From: Apostichopus japonicus
Lineage: Eukaryota > Echinodermata > Holothuroidea > Aspidochirotida > Stichopodidae
Direction: 5' to 3'
NCBI RefSeq assembly: GCF_037975245.1
Contig: NC_092582.1
Location: 16,146,077 to 16,210,076, forward strand
Length of the DNA stretch: 64,000 nt
Positions within the stretch are counted from its first letter, which is position 1, and every line of letters begins with the position of its first letter. The position numbers and the translations under genes were made by a program. Positions 47,501 to 57,700 of this stretch are shown here, one piece after another. The notes below the pieces were generated by a model. That model did no database searches, was not told the DNA's origin, and worked only from the letters and a program-made list of their open reading frames with translations.

Positions 47501-49575
47501 AAAAGTTGACCAAGTTACCATCGCGGATTCACTGAATAGCGCCCTCACTCTTTGGCCAAAGATAGAAATAGCATTCTACTGCACAGCTGAAAGTACTCTG
47601 GTATCCAAATTACCAAACATTGGTAAGATATTAAATGGGTGTTTGGAGATGGAGAAATAACGCTCTCTCCAGATTTAATGCCGTATCAATACATGCTCGA
47701 GAGTTTGTAAATTCAATCAATAAATCAATCAATCAGAAACATTTATATAGCCCTAATAACAACAAAAGTTGTTCAAAGATTCTATGAAACATTTACATCA
47801 CATTAGCTATTGTACGCCTGTTCAAACAGATAATGTTTTAGCAGTTTCTTGAAAATATGAATAGTCTGAGCGTTTTTGATACGGTTTGGAAGATTGTTTC
47901 AATCTTTGGGACCGAAACAAGGAAAAGAACGATCAGCAAGAAGAAAATGAATCCTATTCATGTACAAGGTGCACATGTGATTGGCAGGACTGTTCATGTA
48001 GGTGTTTAGCAATAGAAATCTTCTGAGGACGTGGTTATTCCTTTCAAAAGCTATACGAGGACACACATACACACACCGGTGTGTTTTTCATTCAGACTGA
48101 GGACCCCATTGTATTTTTCAAATCCACTTACCCTTACCCCAACAATACCCCTTAAACAATATCATTCTTCTGGGGACGTGGTAATTCTTTTCAAATGATT
48201 TCTGATGACTTGGGATTCCTTTGTTCAAATCCTCAGTTATAATACAAAACAAGTGCATCCACACTCAGTCACACACACACACAACAACAACAACAACAAT
48301 AACAATAACAAACACTTAACTTTCTTTCAATAGATGCAGAAAAGTCATAACATGTAATATTTTTGACATAATCAATTTTTGCAAATGCAATATCTCTCAT
48401 TGGATTAACTCTCATTTTATAAACAAGTGAACAAAAAACCCTAAGTTACCTGTGTACATTCTTCACATCGATCTTTACATACAGAGATAGACAGTCCAGC
48501 TCGCTACATCTTTTTCATGGAGATGAAGACTGACGTCACTTACGGAACAATCGATTCTAATAAGTTGGCTAAGGTAATTTTTTTTATATTTTATATCAAT
48601 GGAGCAGTAACTACACGAAATAAGAATATACTACCATTTTTAACCACCGTGTTTGATGGCCAGTTCCTGCCTATAGTCTTGGTGGTTAGGAACACTTGTT
48701 GCCGCGTGATGAAGTCATACATGCCAAATAAACACGGTTTTACCATTACTTCTATATATATCGTCTCACGGTGGGATCTCAAAATCACACATGCAAACAC
48801 TATTAACCCGTACCTCGGTAAAGAAAAAAACGGGTAAAGAAGTTTAAATGGACTTGTGGATATTATTTCATATAATGAGTTGAAGTATGACTCGTGAATC
48901 CTATTTTACGAGGAGCAAACTAAAGACAACTTCTTAGATTGTTAAAAACAATTTTTAGTATTTATAATTCTTTTTTATAAATAAAAAATCTCCAGCATAT
49001 GGGCATCACATATTGAATGAAAAGTTTAATACATTTTGGATCTATAAGCGAACTCCATTTTATCCAAGTTTCTCAGAGGAGGATGGTCCCTTCTCAGAGG
49101 GAAGGGACCACCTTCCTCTGAGATTCCTTCCCCTGGACAGCATGACATCTTAGCCCCTCCTCAAATACCAACATGGTTAGTTGCGCCATGGTGGTCATCA
49201 TGGCTACAACTCATCCCAGTTCTCTGCGTTATGGTTACGAGAACCCTATTACAAATCATTTTCGCCATTTGCCCCGATACTATACTATACACCCCCACTG
49301 AAGTTTTAACCATTTTGAAATGTTTCCTTCTTTATATGATTCTTTGTACACAGGAAATTGACGAGAACATTCGCAGTCGTCATAATCACTATCGAAGGTA
49401 TAAACAAACCAAACAGATAGCAACGTGTATTGTATACTTGGTCGAGGTTGGAACTTTTGAAAAGTTGAAAGCATTTATTCTGAATAATACTACGGCTTCT
49501 GTGGTGCAATTTAAGATGCCCCAAAAGCTCCGAACGGCGGAAATGGTCCAAATCATGTTGGAAAACGTATTGTAA
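38550..49575 (+). CDS. GH3-domain protein, tandem copy 3, divergent (seven exons, 637 aa)
   Basis: Exons: 38550-38673, 43142-44164, 46196-46334, 46997-47161, 47471-47622, 48485-48573 and 49354-49575 (stop TAA). Intron phases are the same as in genes 1 and 2. Exon 2 is one codon longer, and exons 5 and 6 are two and three codons shorter. I chose the ATG at 38550 because it gives the same 124-base exon 1 as gene 1 and a hydrophobic N-terminus. TSGTTGEGKLIPK and YRYRLGDVIQVTGFY are intact. The YxSSE motif reads YTSAE (gene 1 YGCSE, gene 2 YGSSE), keeping the Glu, and FLYR before intron 4 reads FHHR. It is likely still an enzyme of the same type but may differ in substrate. Intron 1 (4.5 kb) is filled by a LINE relic and nested transposons, one ending 92 bases before exon 2. 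Confidence 0.92.
38755..39595 (+). mobile_element. decayed non-LTR retrotransposon (LINE) reverse transcriptase
   Basis: Translated fragments in order are GVFLDLSETFDAIDHGILL (about 38888), LPQGSILGLLLFIIYMND (about 39054), LFTDDTYILFS (the FADD box altered to FTDD), and a C-terminal part, HNTRSSQHLFSLPIN followed by FWNPICDSIKN (about 39400-39510). These match the order seen in CR1/Jockey-type LINEs. Stops and frameshifts show it is dead. It lies in the same orientation as GH3 gene 3, in its first intron. Confidence 0.8.
40206..40612. mobile_element. hAT-like MITE (407 bp) in intron 1 of GH3 gene 3
   Basis: Termini CAGGGGGTAGGCAGC and GGCTCCTACCCCCTG, with near-perfect duplications CATCAGTT (40198-40205) and CTTCAGTT (40613-40620), seven of eight bases matching. 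A complementary G/C tract lies inside each end. There is no coding capacity. Confidence 0.78.
41183..43050. mobile_element. hAT-like composite element (1868 bp) in intron 1 of GH3 gene 3
   Basis: Termini CAGTGGCGGAG and CTCCGCCACTG, with perfect 8-bp duplications TGTGATAA at 41175-41182 and 43051-43058. Inside, an AACCCCCCCACTTTTTG tract at the left pairs with CAACCCCCCCACTTCTG at the right. It contains the nested element 41755-42244 and two more copies of the ~105-bp shared module (42713-42815 and 42875-42975). CTGCATACGCCCCTG near 42843 looks like the end of another nested element whose start I could not find. Its right border is 92 bases from GH3 exon 2. Confidence 0.88.
41755..42244. mobile_element. 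hAT-like MITE nested in the 41183-43050 element
   Basis: Termini CATGGGCGCAGATC and GATCTGCGCCCATG. The flanking octamers CTCCAAAC and CTCAAAAA match at six of eight positions, so the duplication is imperfect. GCGTCCCCACCA occurs inside both ends. The ~105-bp shared module lies near the right end (42095-42192). Confidence 0.8.
44820..44940 (+). repeat. ~60-bp tandem duplication in intron 2 of GH3 gene 3
   Basis: TAGTCAAATTAGGTGAGCAT and TAGTTAAATGAGGTGAGCAT start two units that both continue through GGTAATTAGCATGCCTTA. Confidence 0.75.
47720..48060. repeat. dispersed repeat in intron 5 of GH3 gene 3
   Basis: It starts with a (CAAT)n-like stretch and ACATTTATATAGC, then CTTGAAAATATGAATAG and GGGACCGAAACAAGG, an arrangement common in invertebrate short repeats. 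A following block (48060-48210: GGTGTGTTTTTCATTCAGAC, CTTCTGGGGACGTGGT) resembles 57610-57745, so at least that part is dispersed. Family not identified. Confidence 0.4.
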
Positions 49576-49628
49576 CCACTCGTCTCATTCTTTCTCTTGA
49601 AAATGTAAATACTTCAACAAGATTTTCC

Positions 49629-49925
49629 AACGCTACGCGTATAAAACGGGAGCCCCTGGTTCGAATCCCGGTGGAAGCTGAAAGTTTTTACACTGTTCTG
49701 GATTTTCTGACTCACTACAATTACATTATATACATATATATTTTCATTGTCGTTTATATCCATTTCATTTTACAGAGTCTGTTCAAAGTATCTCTTTCGA
49801 GATCAGGCTTTAGGAATCACAAATGATTTCGAGTTGGTTAGCATCATGTTTGATCTCTAGAGTAAGACCAAATATGTAACCAAAATAGAAGTAGCATTGT
49901 TCGATACAGGTGCCAAATAAATACA
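49629..49925 (+). mobile_element. tRNA-derived SINE, family 1, copy 1
   Basis: Contains a B-box-like GGTTCGAATCC at about 49658 followed by CGGTGGAAGCTGAAAGTTTT and CACTGTTCTGGATTTTCTGA. Its tail has TATCTCTTTCGAGATCAGGC, as in the next copy. The tRNA-like front half is truncated. It lies just behind the stop codon of GH3 gene 3 and carries AAATAAATACA at about 49914, which could serve as that gene's poly(A) signal. Confidence 0.72.
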
Positions 49926-50236
49926 TTGGAATTACGACCTTTCTTACTGGTTTTGAACATCTGGACAAACAATTAGCGTCCACACCCTAGTTGGATAGGG
50001 TGTCCATATTATAAAGCGGGAGACCCGGGTTCTAATCCCGGTGGAGGCTGGAAGTTTTTTCCACTGTTCTTCCAAGTTAGTTCAATTTCATTATAATCAT
50101 ATATATAATATTCATTTGCCTTTGTTGTTTTTTTCCATTTCATTTAACGGGGTATGTCCTAAGTATCTCTTTCGAGATCAGGCTTTAGAAATTACAAATG
50201 ATTTCGAGTTCGTTAGCATAACGTTTGCTCTACAGT
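49926..50236 (+). mobile_element. tRNA-derived SINE, family 1, copy 2
   Basis: The tRNA-like head has a weakened A-box region (ACCCTAGTTGGATAGGG) and B-box GGTTCTAATCC, then CGGTGGAGGCTGGAAGTTTT and the same tail as copy 1 (CTCTTTCGAGATCAGGCTTT). It aligns with 63380-63545 over the head. Confidence 0.75.
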
Positions 50237-50299
50237 AATCCCGGTGGAGTCTGGAAGTTGTCTTCACTGTTCTGGATTTTCTAACTCACTACAAATTTC

Positions 50300-50375
<76 letters not shown>
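50237..50375 (+). repeat. truncated SINE family 1 fragment ending in a (TA)n microsatellite
   Basis: ATCCCGGTGGAGTCTGGAAG restarts the SINE body at the B-box end. It runs through TTCTGGATTTTCTAACTCAC and passes into about 71 bases of pure TA (50303-50373). Confidence 0.8.
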
Positions 50376-50376
<1 letters not shown>

Positions 50377-51763
50377 TTTGCCATACAATTTTTTATAAGG
50401 GACCTAAAGTTGGAGCCTAATATATATTATTGATGCACAACTTTAATAATTGTTTTCTCTTCAAAATTTAAATTCAGTCTTCTTTATTAAAAGCAGAATG
50501 CATCAGAAAATGTCAAAAACCGTTAAAAACACGTCGACAAAGACAAGAGTTGCGCCTTATCAGGCTTGAATCTAGTGGGGCAGAGTATGCCATTACACTA
50601 CAAAATCGTGTATACAATAATTTTGTTATACATAACTCATACGCTTATACTGTGTGTTTAAGTATTGTAGTTTCAGTGTGGTCTTTATTTTTCATCCTGT
50701 TGTATAAGAAATACTTTCTTTTCTTCACTAACCATATTGTCCTTCGTGGGAGTGACATGTGCTGTACTCATGTCGAGCCCGCCAGGATTTTCCGTCTATA
50801 CGTACCTGCTCTTCAAAACATTATCATTGCTTGACTGTTTAAATTGTGTACTTTCTTAACTTTGTATATTGCTGTTGTGAAGACAACAAATAAAAATAAT
50901 GAATGAATGAATTTATGTAGTTATTATAGTTTTCTGCTTTTATTACAGATTTTGGAAATAATATTTAAAGCAAGGTTCTGGGTTCGTTGTACAATATTAC
51001 CAAGCTTTACCAGGTATTACTATGTAATACAATTTAAATCGATTTCAACTAAGACATCAGTGATCTTTTCTGTAAGAAAAGAATTAATCAACGATAAGAT
51101 TTCAAGAAGGAATATAATTCGATTCTTTATCATTTGAAATATAGCAATTTGAAGAAAGAAAAAACAAACAATTACTTCATTGTTTGAAAATAAACCTTGA
51201 CTATTTCAGCTAACACCTATGTAAGTAGATAACTTAGTTTAGAGTAGCATTGGAGAGTGTTATGGTAGTAATATTTCCGCAATCTTGAAGAGTTGAATAA
51301 TTATCGAGGCACCAAACAGACCCCCTCTCCCCGGATACATGCGCCCTGCAGTTACTAGCGCCAGTTACTCAAGTTGCTCCTTTGTATCAGCCGGTGGTGG
51401 GGGGGGGGGGACCCTCTTTGTACCTAGTATACGTAATATGGTCAGTTGACGGAGTATATAAAAAGGTAACTTACACTAAACATTCGTATATGACATTGTA
51501 AAGGGCATGGCGTCTTGATCCTATTTACAGCAGCTTATTGAAAGGTGAACTGAAGGGGGAAAATGGTTTAATACGGTACCATTTATGTATAACACAATAT
51601 GATGTTCTGATAAGTTGTAATTTTCTTGAGCCATTGGGATCTATTTGTTGTCACGGTTGTGTGTGGGGGAGTGGAGGTGAGGGAAGGGAAGGGTATAAAG
51701 TAGCTATCTATGAACTCGAATGCGGGGCGGGTGTCTCACACCATTATAACACAAGTATGATTA
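50376..51763. other. intergenic between GH3 gene 3 and the sulfotransferase gene
   Basis: No gene recognised; short open frames show no motif. A G-tract lies at 51397-51410. The 3' untranslated region of the sulfotransferase gene should lie at its right end. Confidence 0.35.
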
Positions 51764-54700
51764 CTATGTTGAAAAAAGTTTCGTCTTTTGAATGTTGTAT
51801 ATTTCTTTCGCTCTTTCATATAAGACCACATCTGGATGTAAGATTTCTTTCACTCGTTGACTGGCTTGCATTGCTTTTAGTGCTTCTGTTTTCTTTTCGT
51901 CCAGCTCTCGTTTATCTTGAGTCCCATAACTTCCCGCGTTTTGCCTTGTTTCGTGGCAACGATCGTGAAAAGGGAGACCGAACGTGTGTTGCAACAAGTT
52001 CAACGTTACTTCGTATTCTTCAGTCAAACCAATCACCGCAAAGTACTTGTCTAAATGTTGCACCAAATATTGTAACATCTCCTCTTTGTGCTCCGCGTTT
52101 GCGTAGTAGGTCTTGTAATCATTACTACAGTGCCACGGCTGCTTGCTCAAGTCGTTGCAGTTATTCTCACACCGACAATCGACCGTAAGAGCTAATTGAG
52201 CAAAGAAAATACTTCCCGCGTCGATAGCAAACTCCTCTATAGTTTTGTTATCGCAAGATATGGATGATTCGCCGCCTTCTTTACAAAAGAAATAATGCGA
52301 GATCATCCGGTCGTAGGGTTCTCTGACAATCGTAAAATAAGAACACCGTCTCGAGGAGAAGCTTTCACAGACGCCGAGACTTGCTCCTCCCATCATGATA
52401 TCGTGGTCTTCCGGTTTAATAACACCGTTCATGAAACCGGTTTGGGTTGCCTCCCTGCTTACTGGTGTTACCAACAGGGGGTTGTCTTTGCCTAAGAAAC
52501 GAGATAATTTCTGCAAGCAAAACTTGAGAGTAGTGCCACCGCTTTTGGGGTTGTGTAAAAATGTCAGAATAGACTGTTGGTATGCTGTGACGTTTTCGGA
52601 ACTAGTTACGTAAGGATTGGGTAGTGTATTTTTGTAAGAGGTGACGTGAATATTCGAAAAGGTTGGTATGGGTTTTGCATAGTCAACGGGAATCTCCCCC
52701 GATGGACCGAAATCAATGACTCCTCCCACTGTGGCCAACCTATGACGGAAAAAAATAGAGATAACATGTTAAAAGATAGACGATCAAGATGAAAACAGGA
52801 GGGGGAAAGCCGGGGAAGGGGGATTGTCCCATTTTCATTCATTTGACGTGCCCCATTTTGGTAACGAAACTACCCACTTTGTTATTAAACAAAAAATTGA
52901 CGTACTAGTTGAGAAACTAACAAAACCGTCGTTCATATGTGCCGTTTTGTTAACATACAAATTTTAGTTTTAAAGGTTCCGTTTTGTTGAAGCACATTCA
53001 AGAACTGGGTTCTTTTTTGTTGTTTTTGTCTTTGGTACAGATCGATTCACAGGGGGTAACTTTTGTCGGGACGTTTAGAAGTGAGTTTGTGGATTGCTTC
53101 CTTATATTACTGTCACGTTTCCAACGGCCGTTGGAAGTATGTGTCAACTCCAGCCCCCCCCCCCCCACCACACAAAAAACAACATGACTCTAAACAAATC
53201 AATAAATCCATCCCTAAATAAGGAATTCACGAAATGTAAGCAATTCTTGATTTATTTGTCGTCTACAGGATTCATTATTTTCTCATGCGGTTATACGGTC
53301 AGTGCTTTGGTCACACGGTCAGTGCTTGATAAGGAACAGATGTGTTATCGTTAAAAGTGAGTCAAACCTAGAATATATGTCCAGTACTTCCTGTTAAAAC
53401 CCTATCTTCCTTTTTTTGCCCTTCACGTGAGTATCAGTTACATATGAGTAGCCTATGTATTGCACTTGCAACACACATATGCGTACAGACCAAATCTGTT
53501 TTGTTTTAAGGACATTCTGAAAGGAAAACAAAGCCTACGCCATTATCTGTAGGATTAATTGCTGAATAACTTCCCACCAATATTAACTCAACAAGCTACA
53601 ACTCAATTGCATCGATTCAATTAAACGGTGACCTAAGTCACAGAAATAAAAATCAATGTGATATGTTGTCGCCCATTACAAAAGGCTCATTTTAGTCCTG
53701 GTTGTAAACTTTTATGCGACTTTTAGTTTTTGGTAGTATATTCCTTTAAGCAACTGGGGCTCGTTAATTAACTAGGCTTGACTAATTAGACTCACACACA
53801 GACAATTTGGTCAGTTCCTCAGATGCAAACGCAGAGATTAATTAGTTTGATTGCATTCAAGTAACGCGTTACAATCATTTTAAATTTGTTAAGAACAAAT
53901 GGTGTTGAATATTATCAAATGGTCTTCTGCTGTCAGTATATGAAGTTAAAAGATGTTTGGATTGAGTTATTAAAATTTATCAAATGATTATACTTGGATT
54001 AACTTTAAAGCATCTAGGCCTTCACTGGATGAATAATCACTTATTTATGATGACTTAAAACATTATTCCATGTTGATATAACTATAAAGTCATAACCATA
54101 GAGCTCCTGTTCAAAAAGATATTATTCTCGGAACAGGGACATGTAGGCACCAGTTCGTCACCTTTGGAAGAATGAAATTTGGAGTATCTCTCAATACCCA
54201 TTTTGATACACCTTCAAATGAGCAACCACACATACACCCATATATACTATGTACATACATTGTCGTTATACTTAGCAGCGATTTGAATAACAACTCTTGT
54301 ACTTATCGTTAAATGGAGAATATCGCCTGTAGCTCCCATTGTAGAGTTGGCGTACTATCGTTGCCCCTGCACGGGGAAAATTATTTGGTAGGCTATTTCG
54401 GAAGCCTAGCTCCAAGCCAGCACCAATGCAATATAATTATTAAAACGTTCTGTTGATTTCAAGATGATTTGGTCTCTCCGTGATACAATTAAAAAGTGCA
54501 ATGAAACGCTGTAAAATTACTTCAAGCTATAGGTATAAATTGTATGGCCATGACAATGATCGTGAGCACTGGCTGAGGTCACATCTAATGGGGTATCTGG
54601 TCCATTATTGGTTCAATATTACCTACTTCTGCTGAACATATCATTAATATTCATCAACCATGTCACTGAATGAACCAATCATAAGTAAGAAGGAAAACAA

Positions 54701-57700
54701 CGCGCGGCCCTAATGTTGGTTTTCTCTGTCTTAAAATTGCGGGCTCCTAAACTAGACGTCTGAAAAAGGACCGAACAATTTCTAATGTATTTCTTTCTTC
54801 GGGAACCGTGGGAATTAACGAAGGGAAACTTGAAGGTCAAAAGTGCAAAGGGTATAAAGACCTTGCAGAAGTTTGATTGGAACTTAAAGGTCTGCTGTAT
54901 AGACCCCAACTATAGCGCTATCATGAAAAAGTTTCTTGAGATTACGTTATCGAACATATTTCCACAGAGTGTTTACACAATGTGCAGGCTAACGGTGTTA
55001 AGAAGCTATGCAGGCTAATTGTGGAGCATGAGGTCGACTTACGACCGTGGCAGGTCGATTACGTAATCACAAAACTGTCCTAACTATAGCGTGCTATAAT
55101 AAGAGCCAATATAGCAGATCTAAGTTAAAGGAGGTATAATTTCACCTCATGACATTAGTAATAACTTCATTGATATTTTAATGTTTTTTTCTTGCCAGTA
55201 ACTTAAAGCAGTATTTCATCATCTGGAACTTTTCAAATGTGGCTTTTATACTCAACACATACTATAATCATAACATATTATCTGCGTGTCTTCTCTGATA
55301 ACGATAGAAAACATGTGAAAGATACATTAAACTGCTTTTTGTTTGATGGTTCACCGTTATATATGACAGGATATAGGAAGAGGTAAAGGTACTTACTGGC
55401 CATCCGGATAAATAACTCCAAGATGGAAGAGACCTTACTTACAGAAAATAATTCAGGCCGCTAAATCCACATATTGTAGTGTGTCAATTGTTACAAAGGT
55501 TACTTGTCAAAAAGGTTTTCCGGTTAAAACTATGTCGTGTACCATGTAATAAGTAACGCATGGTGGTAACAAAGAAGTAAAGACCATGAGGCCATTTCAG
55601 TATTTCCGCCAGATATATTGCTAGAGAATCCAAAAATGGTCACATATGCTCAGTTTTCAACAAACTACTACTGGTCACTTCAAACGAGTTTGCTTCACTG
55701 AGATATTTCAATGTCTACCTGAATACTCCTCGCCATTTGCATGGAAGAATTTGGAGGGTCAGAATTTTCAGGAACACACTTTTGAAAACTTTTTAGAAAT
55801 TTTATCAGGTAAGAATTTGTGGTGGGGTGCCAGGGGGTGATACCGATAACACTTAATAAAGATGCCTTTGGTTTGAACTGATATAGTTAGTGCGTATACA
55901 GTGGCGGTCAGATCTGAGGTCTTCACCACAGGTGGCCCAGATGGGAAATTATGTATTTTATGTCCAAATTTCGATTGCCAGGTACTGCTTTTGACATTGA
56001 AATAGACCAAGCTAAATAAGTAAGCCATCCTGTGGAGACATGATAACCTAGTTAAATATGTTACGGAGCAGAAACATACTCCGGCACCCCCCCCCCCCCC
56101 CCGCCCCCTCTCCATCCCTTCAAATCCATTTCACTTTGAAAAGCTGAAAGACTTCAAATCTTGAAATCGTATAGATAATATCACAGAGCCTCTAGGTTCC
56201 ACGTTGTGATGCCTTCAAGGAACGTGTGGTCAAACGGCCCACGCCACCCCACCCCACCCCACCCTTTCCAGGGTCCATAATGATCGCCCTATATCTGGTG
56301 GAGATGGACATATATTGGGAAGGACTAGACTAGGTAGATTAATCTGGGCTACATGGTACCGTCCTCGAAAGAGATTCCCCTTGCATTGACCTCCTTCGTC
56401 TTCCTGTTCACAATACGTGGAGTGTTAGCCCAGTGGTTAACGCCGGTGCCTTTCATTCATAAGGTCCCGATTTCGAGTCACTCCAAGATTAATGTATGTC
56501 GTCAAGTTACAGAGTTGTTGACAATTGACAATTCATAATCATGGACGTTAAATATGAATCTAAGAGACTGACTTCGGTCAGCTTGCGGCTTTGATAAGCC
56601 AATGAGGCTTCTTCGCGGGTTCCTGCTTGCAGGAGGATATAAAAATACATACATACATACATATATACACACATATATACTCAATAGTGAAAAAACACCC
56701 TTTTCCCCACTCCCTTCCCATCCACAGGAAGGAATACGCCCCAAAGTCTCCGGAGAAATTACCGAATAAGCGGTTTCTTCTGATATTAACCTTCACCAAA
56801 TTACTACACCATAGTTTGGAGTCGTTATAGAAGTCATTCACATACACGGTTCAGACAGAAGTCCTCCCAGAAGGACCCTAGACCAGAAGATTGTAATCTA
56901 TATAGGCAAATGTATTTTAAGTACTTTAAAACTAGTTGTAACAACTTCAACATTTAAGAAACACCTTACTAATTACTTTTCAGTCAGGTTTTGTGTACAT
57001 ACAAATTTACCAATGGTTCCGATATTCGTTCTTAAAAGCGACATTAAACCTTATCGATACGATCCTTCGACCATCATCAAATCAATTCCCTGGTTGGCTT
57101 CCTGCCAACCCTTGCAGAACTGCAGATCAGAATGACCAATGTTATTTGAGATAATCGGAACGGGAGCATAACTAGGAGAGCTTTCACCTTTTCGAGCGTT
57201 TGATTGTACAGTTTACACGACCAAAGAAAGGGTTATTGCAAAGCCAAAGACAGAAAAGCTGCACCAACGTATAGGTTGGTCCAGAGACTGTAGTTTCAGA
57301 TCGCATTTTGTATTATTATGATCAGTATATTTGTTTTTTTTTTCTTCTTAAATAATTGTTAATACTAATAAACCCATAACAGAGACTCAGCTAATCAAAT
57401 TAAAATACAAAAGGGGAAAAAAGGGAGGGGTGAATAAATAGTTTTCCAGTTTGTGTAATCCATGACGATTGTTCAAAGCATAATGTTACCATTATGTACA
57501 TCATTATAGGCCCTCATATCAATCATTCATCATTTTATAAGACTACTTATCATATTTGGACAGGTGTTGGTAGATTTGGTAAAATAAACTTGGAAATTGC
57601 CGTTCAAACACACGCAGGTGTGTTTTACATTCAGACCGAGAAGCCCCCCCCCCCACCACCTCCCCCGTGCTCCTTTTTTTAATTGTTCGAATTCAAGTAC

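Noticed and set aside
51538-52188. 216-residue plus-strand open frame
   Set aside because: It is the antisense shadow of the sulfotransferase catalytic exon, which has clear PAPS motifs on the minus strand.
52738-52738. Translation start of the sulfotransferase at this position
   Set aside because: The codon is TTG, not ATG. A splice acceptor ends directly before 52739, so this is an internal exon border.
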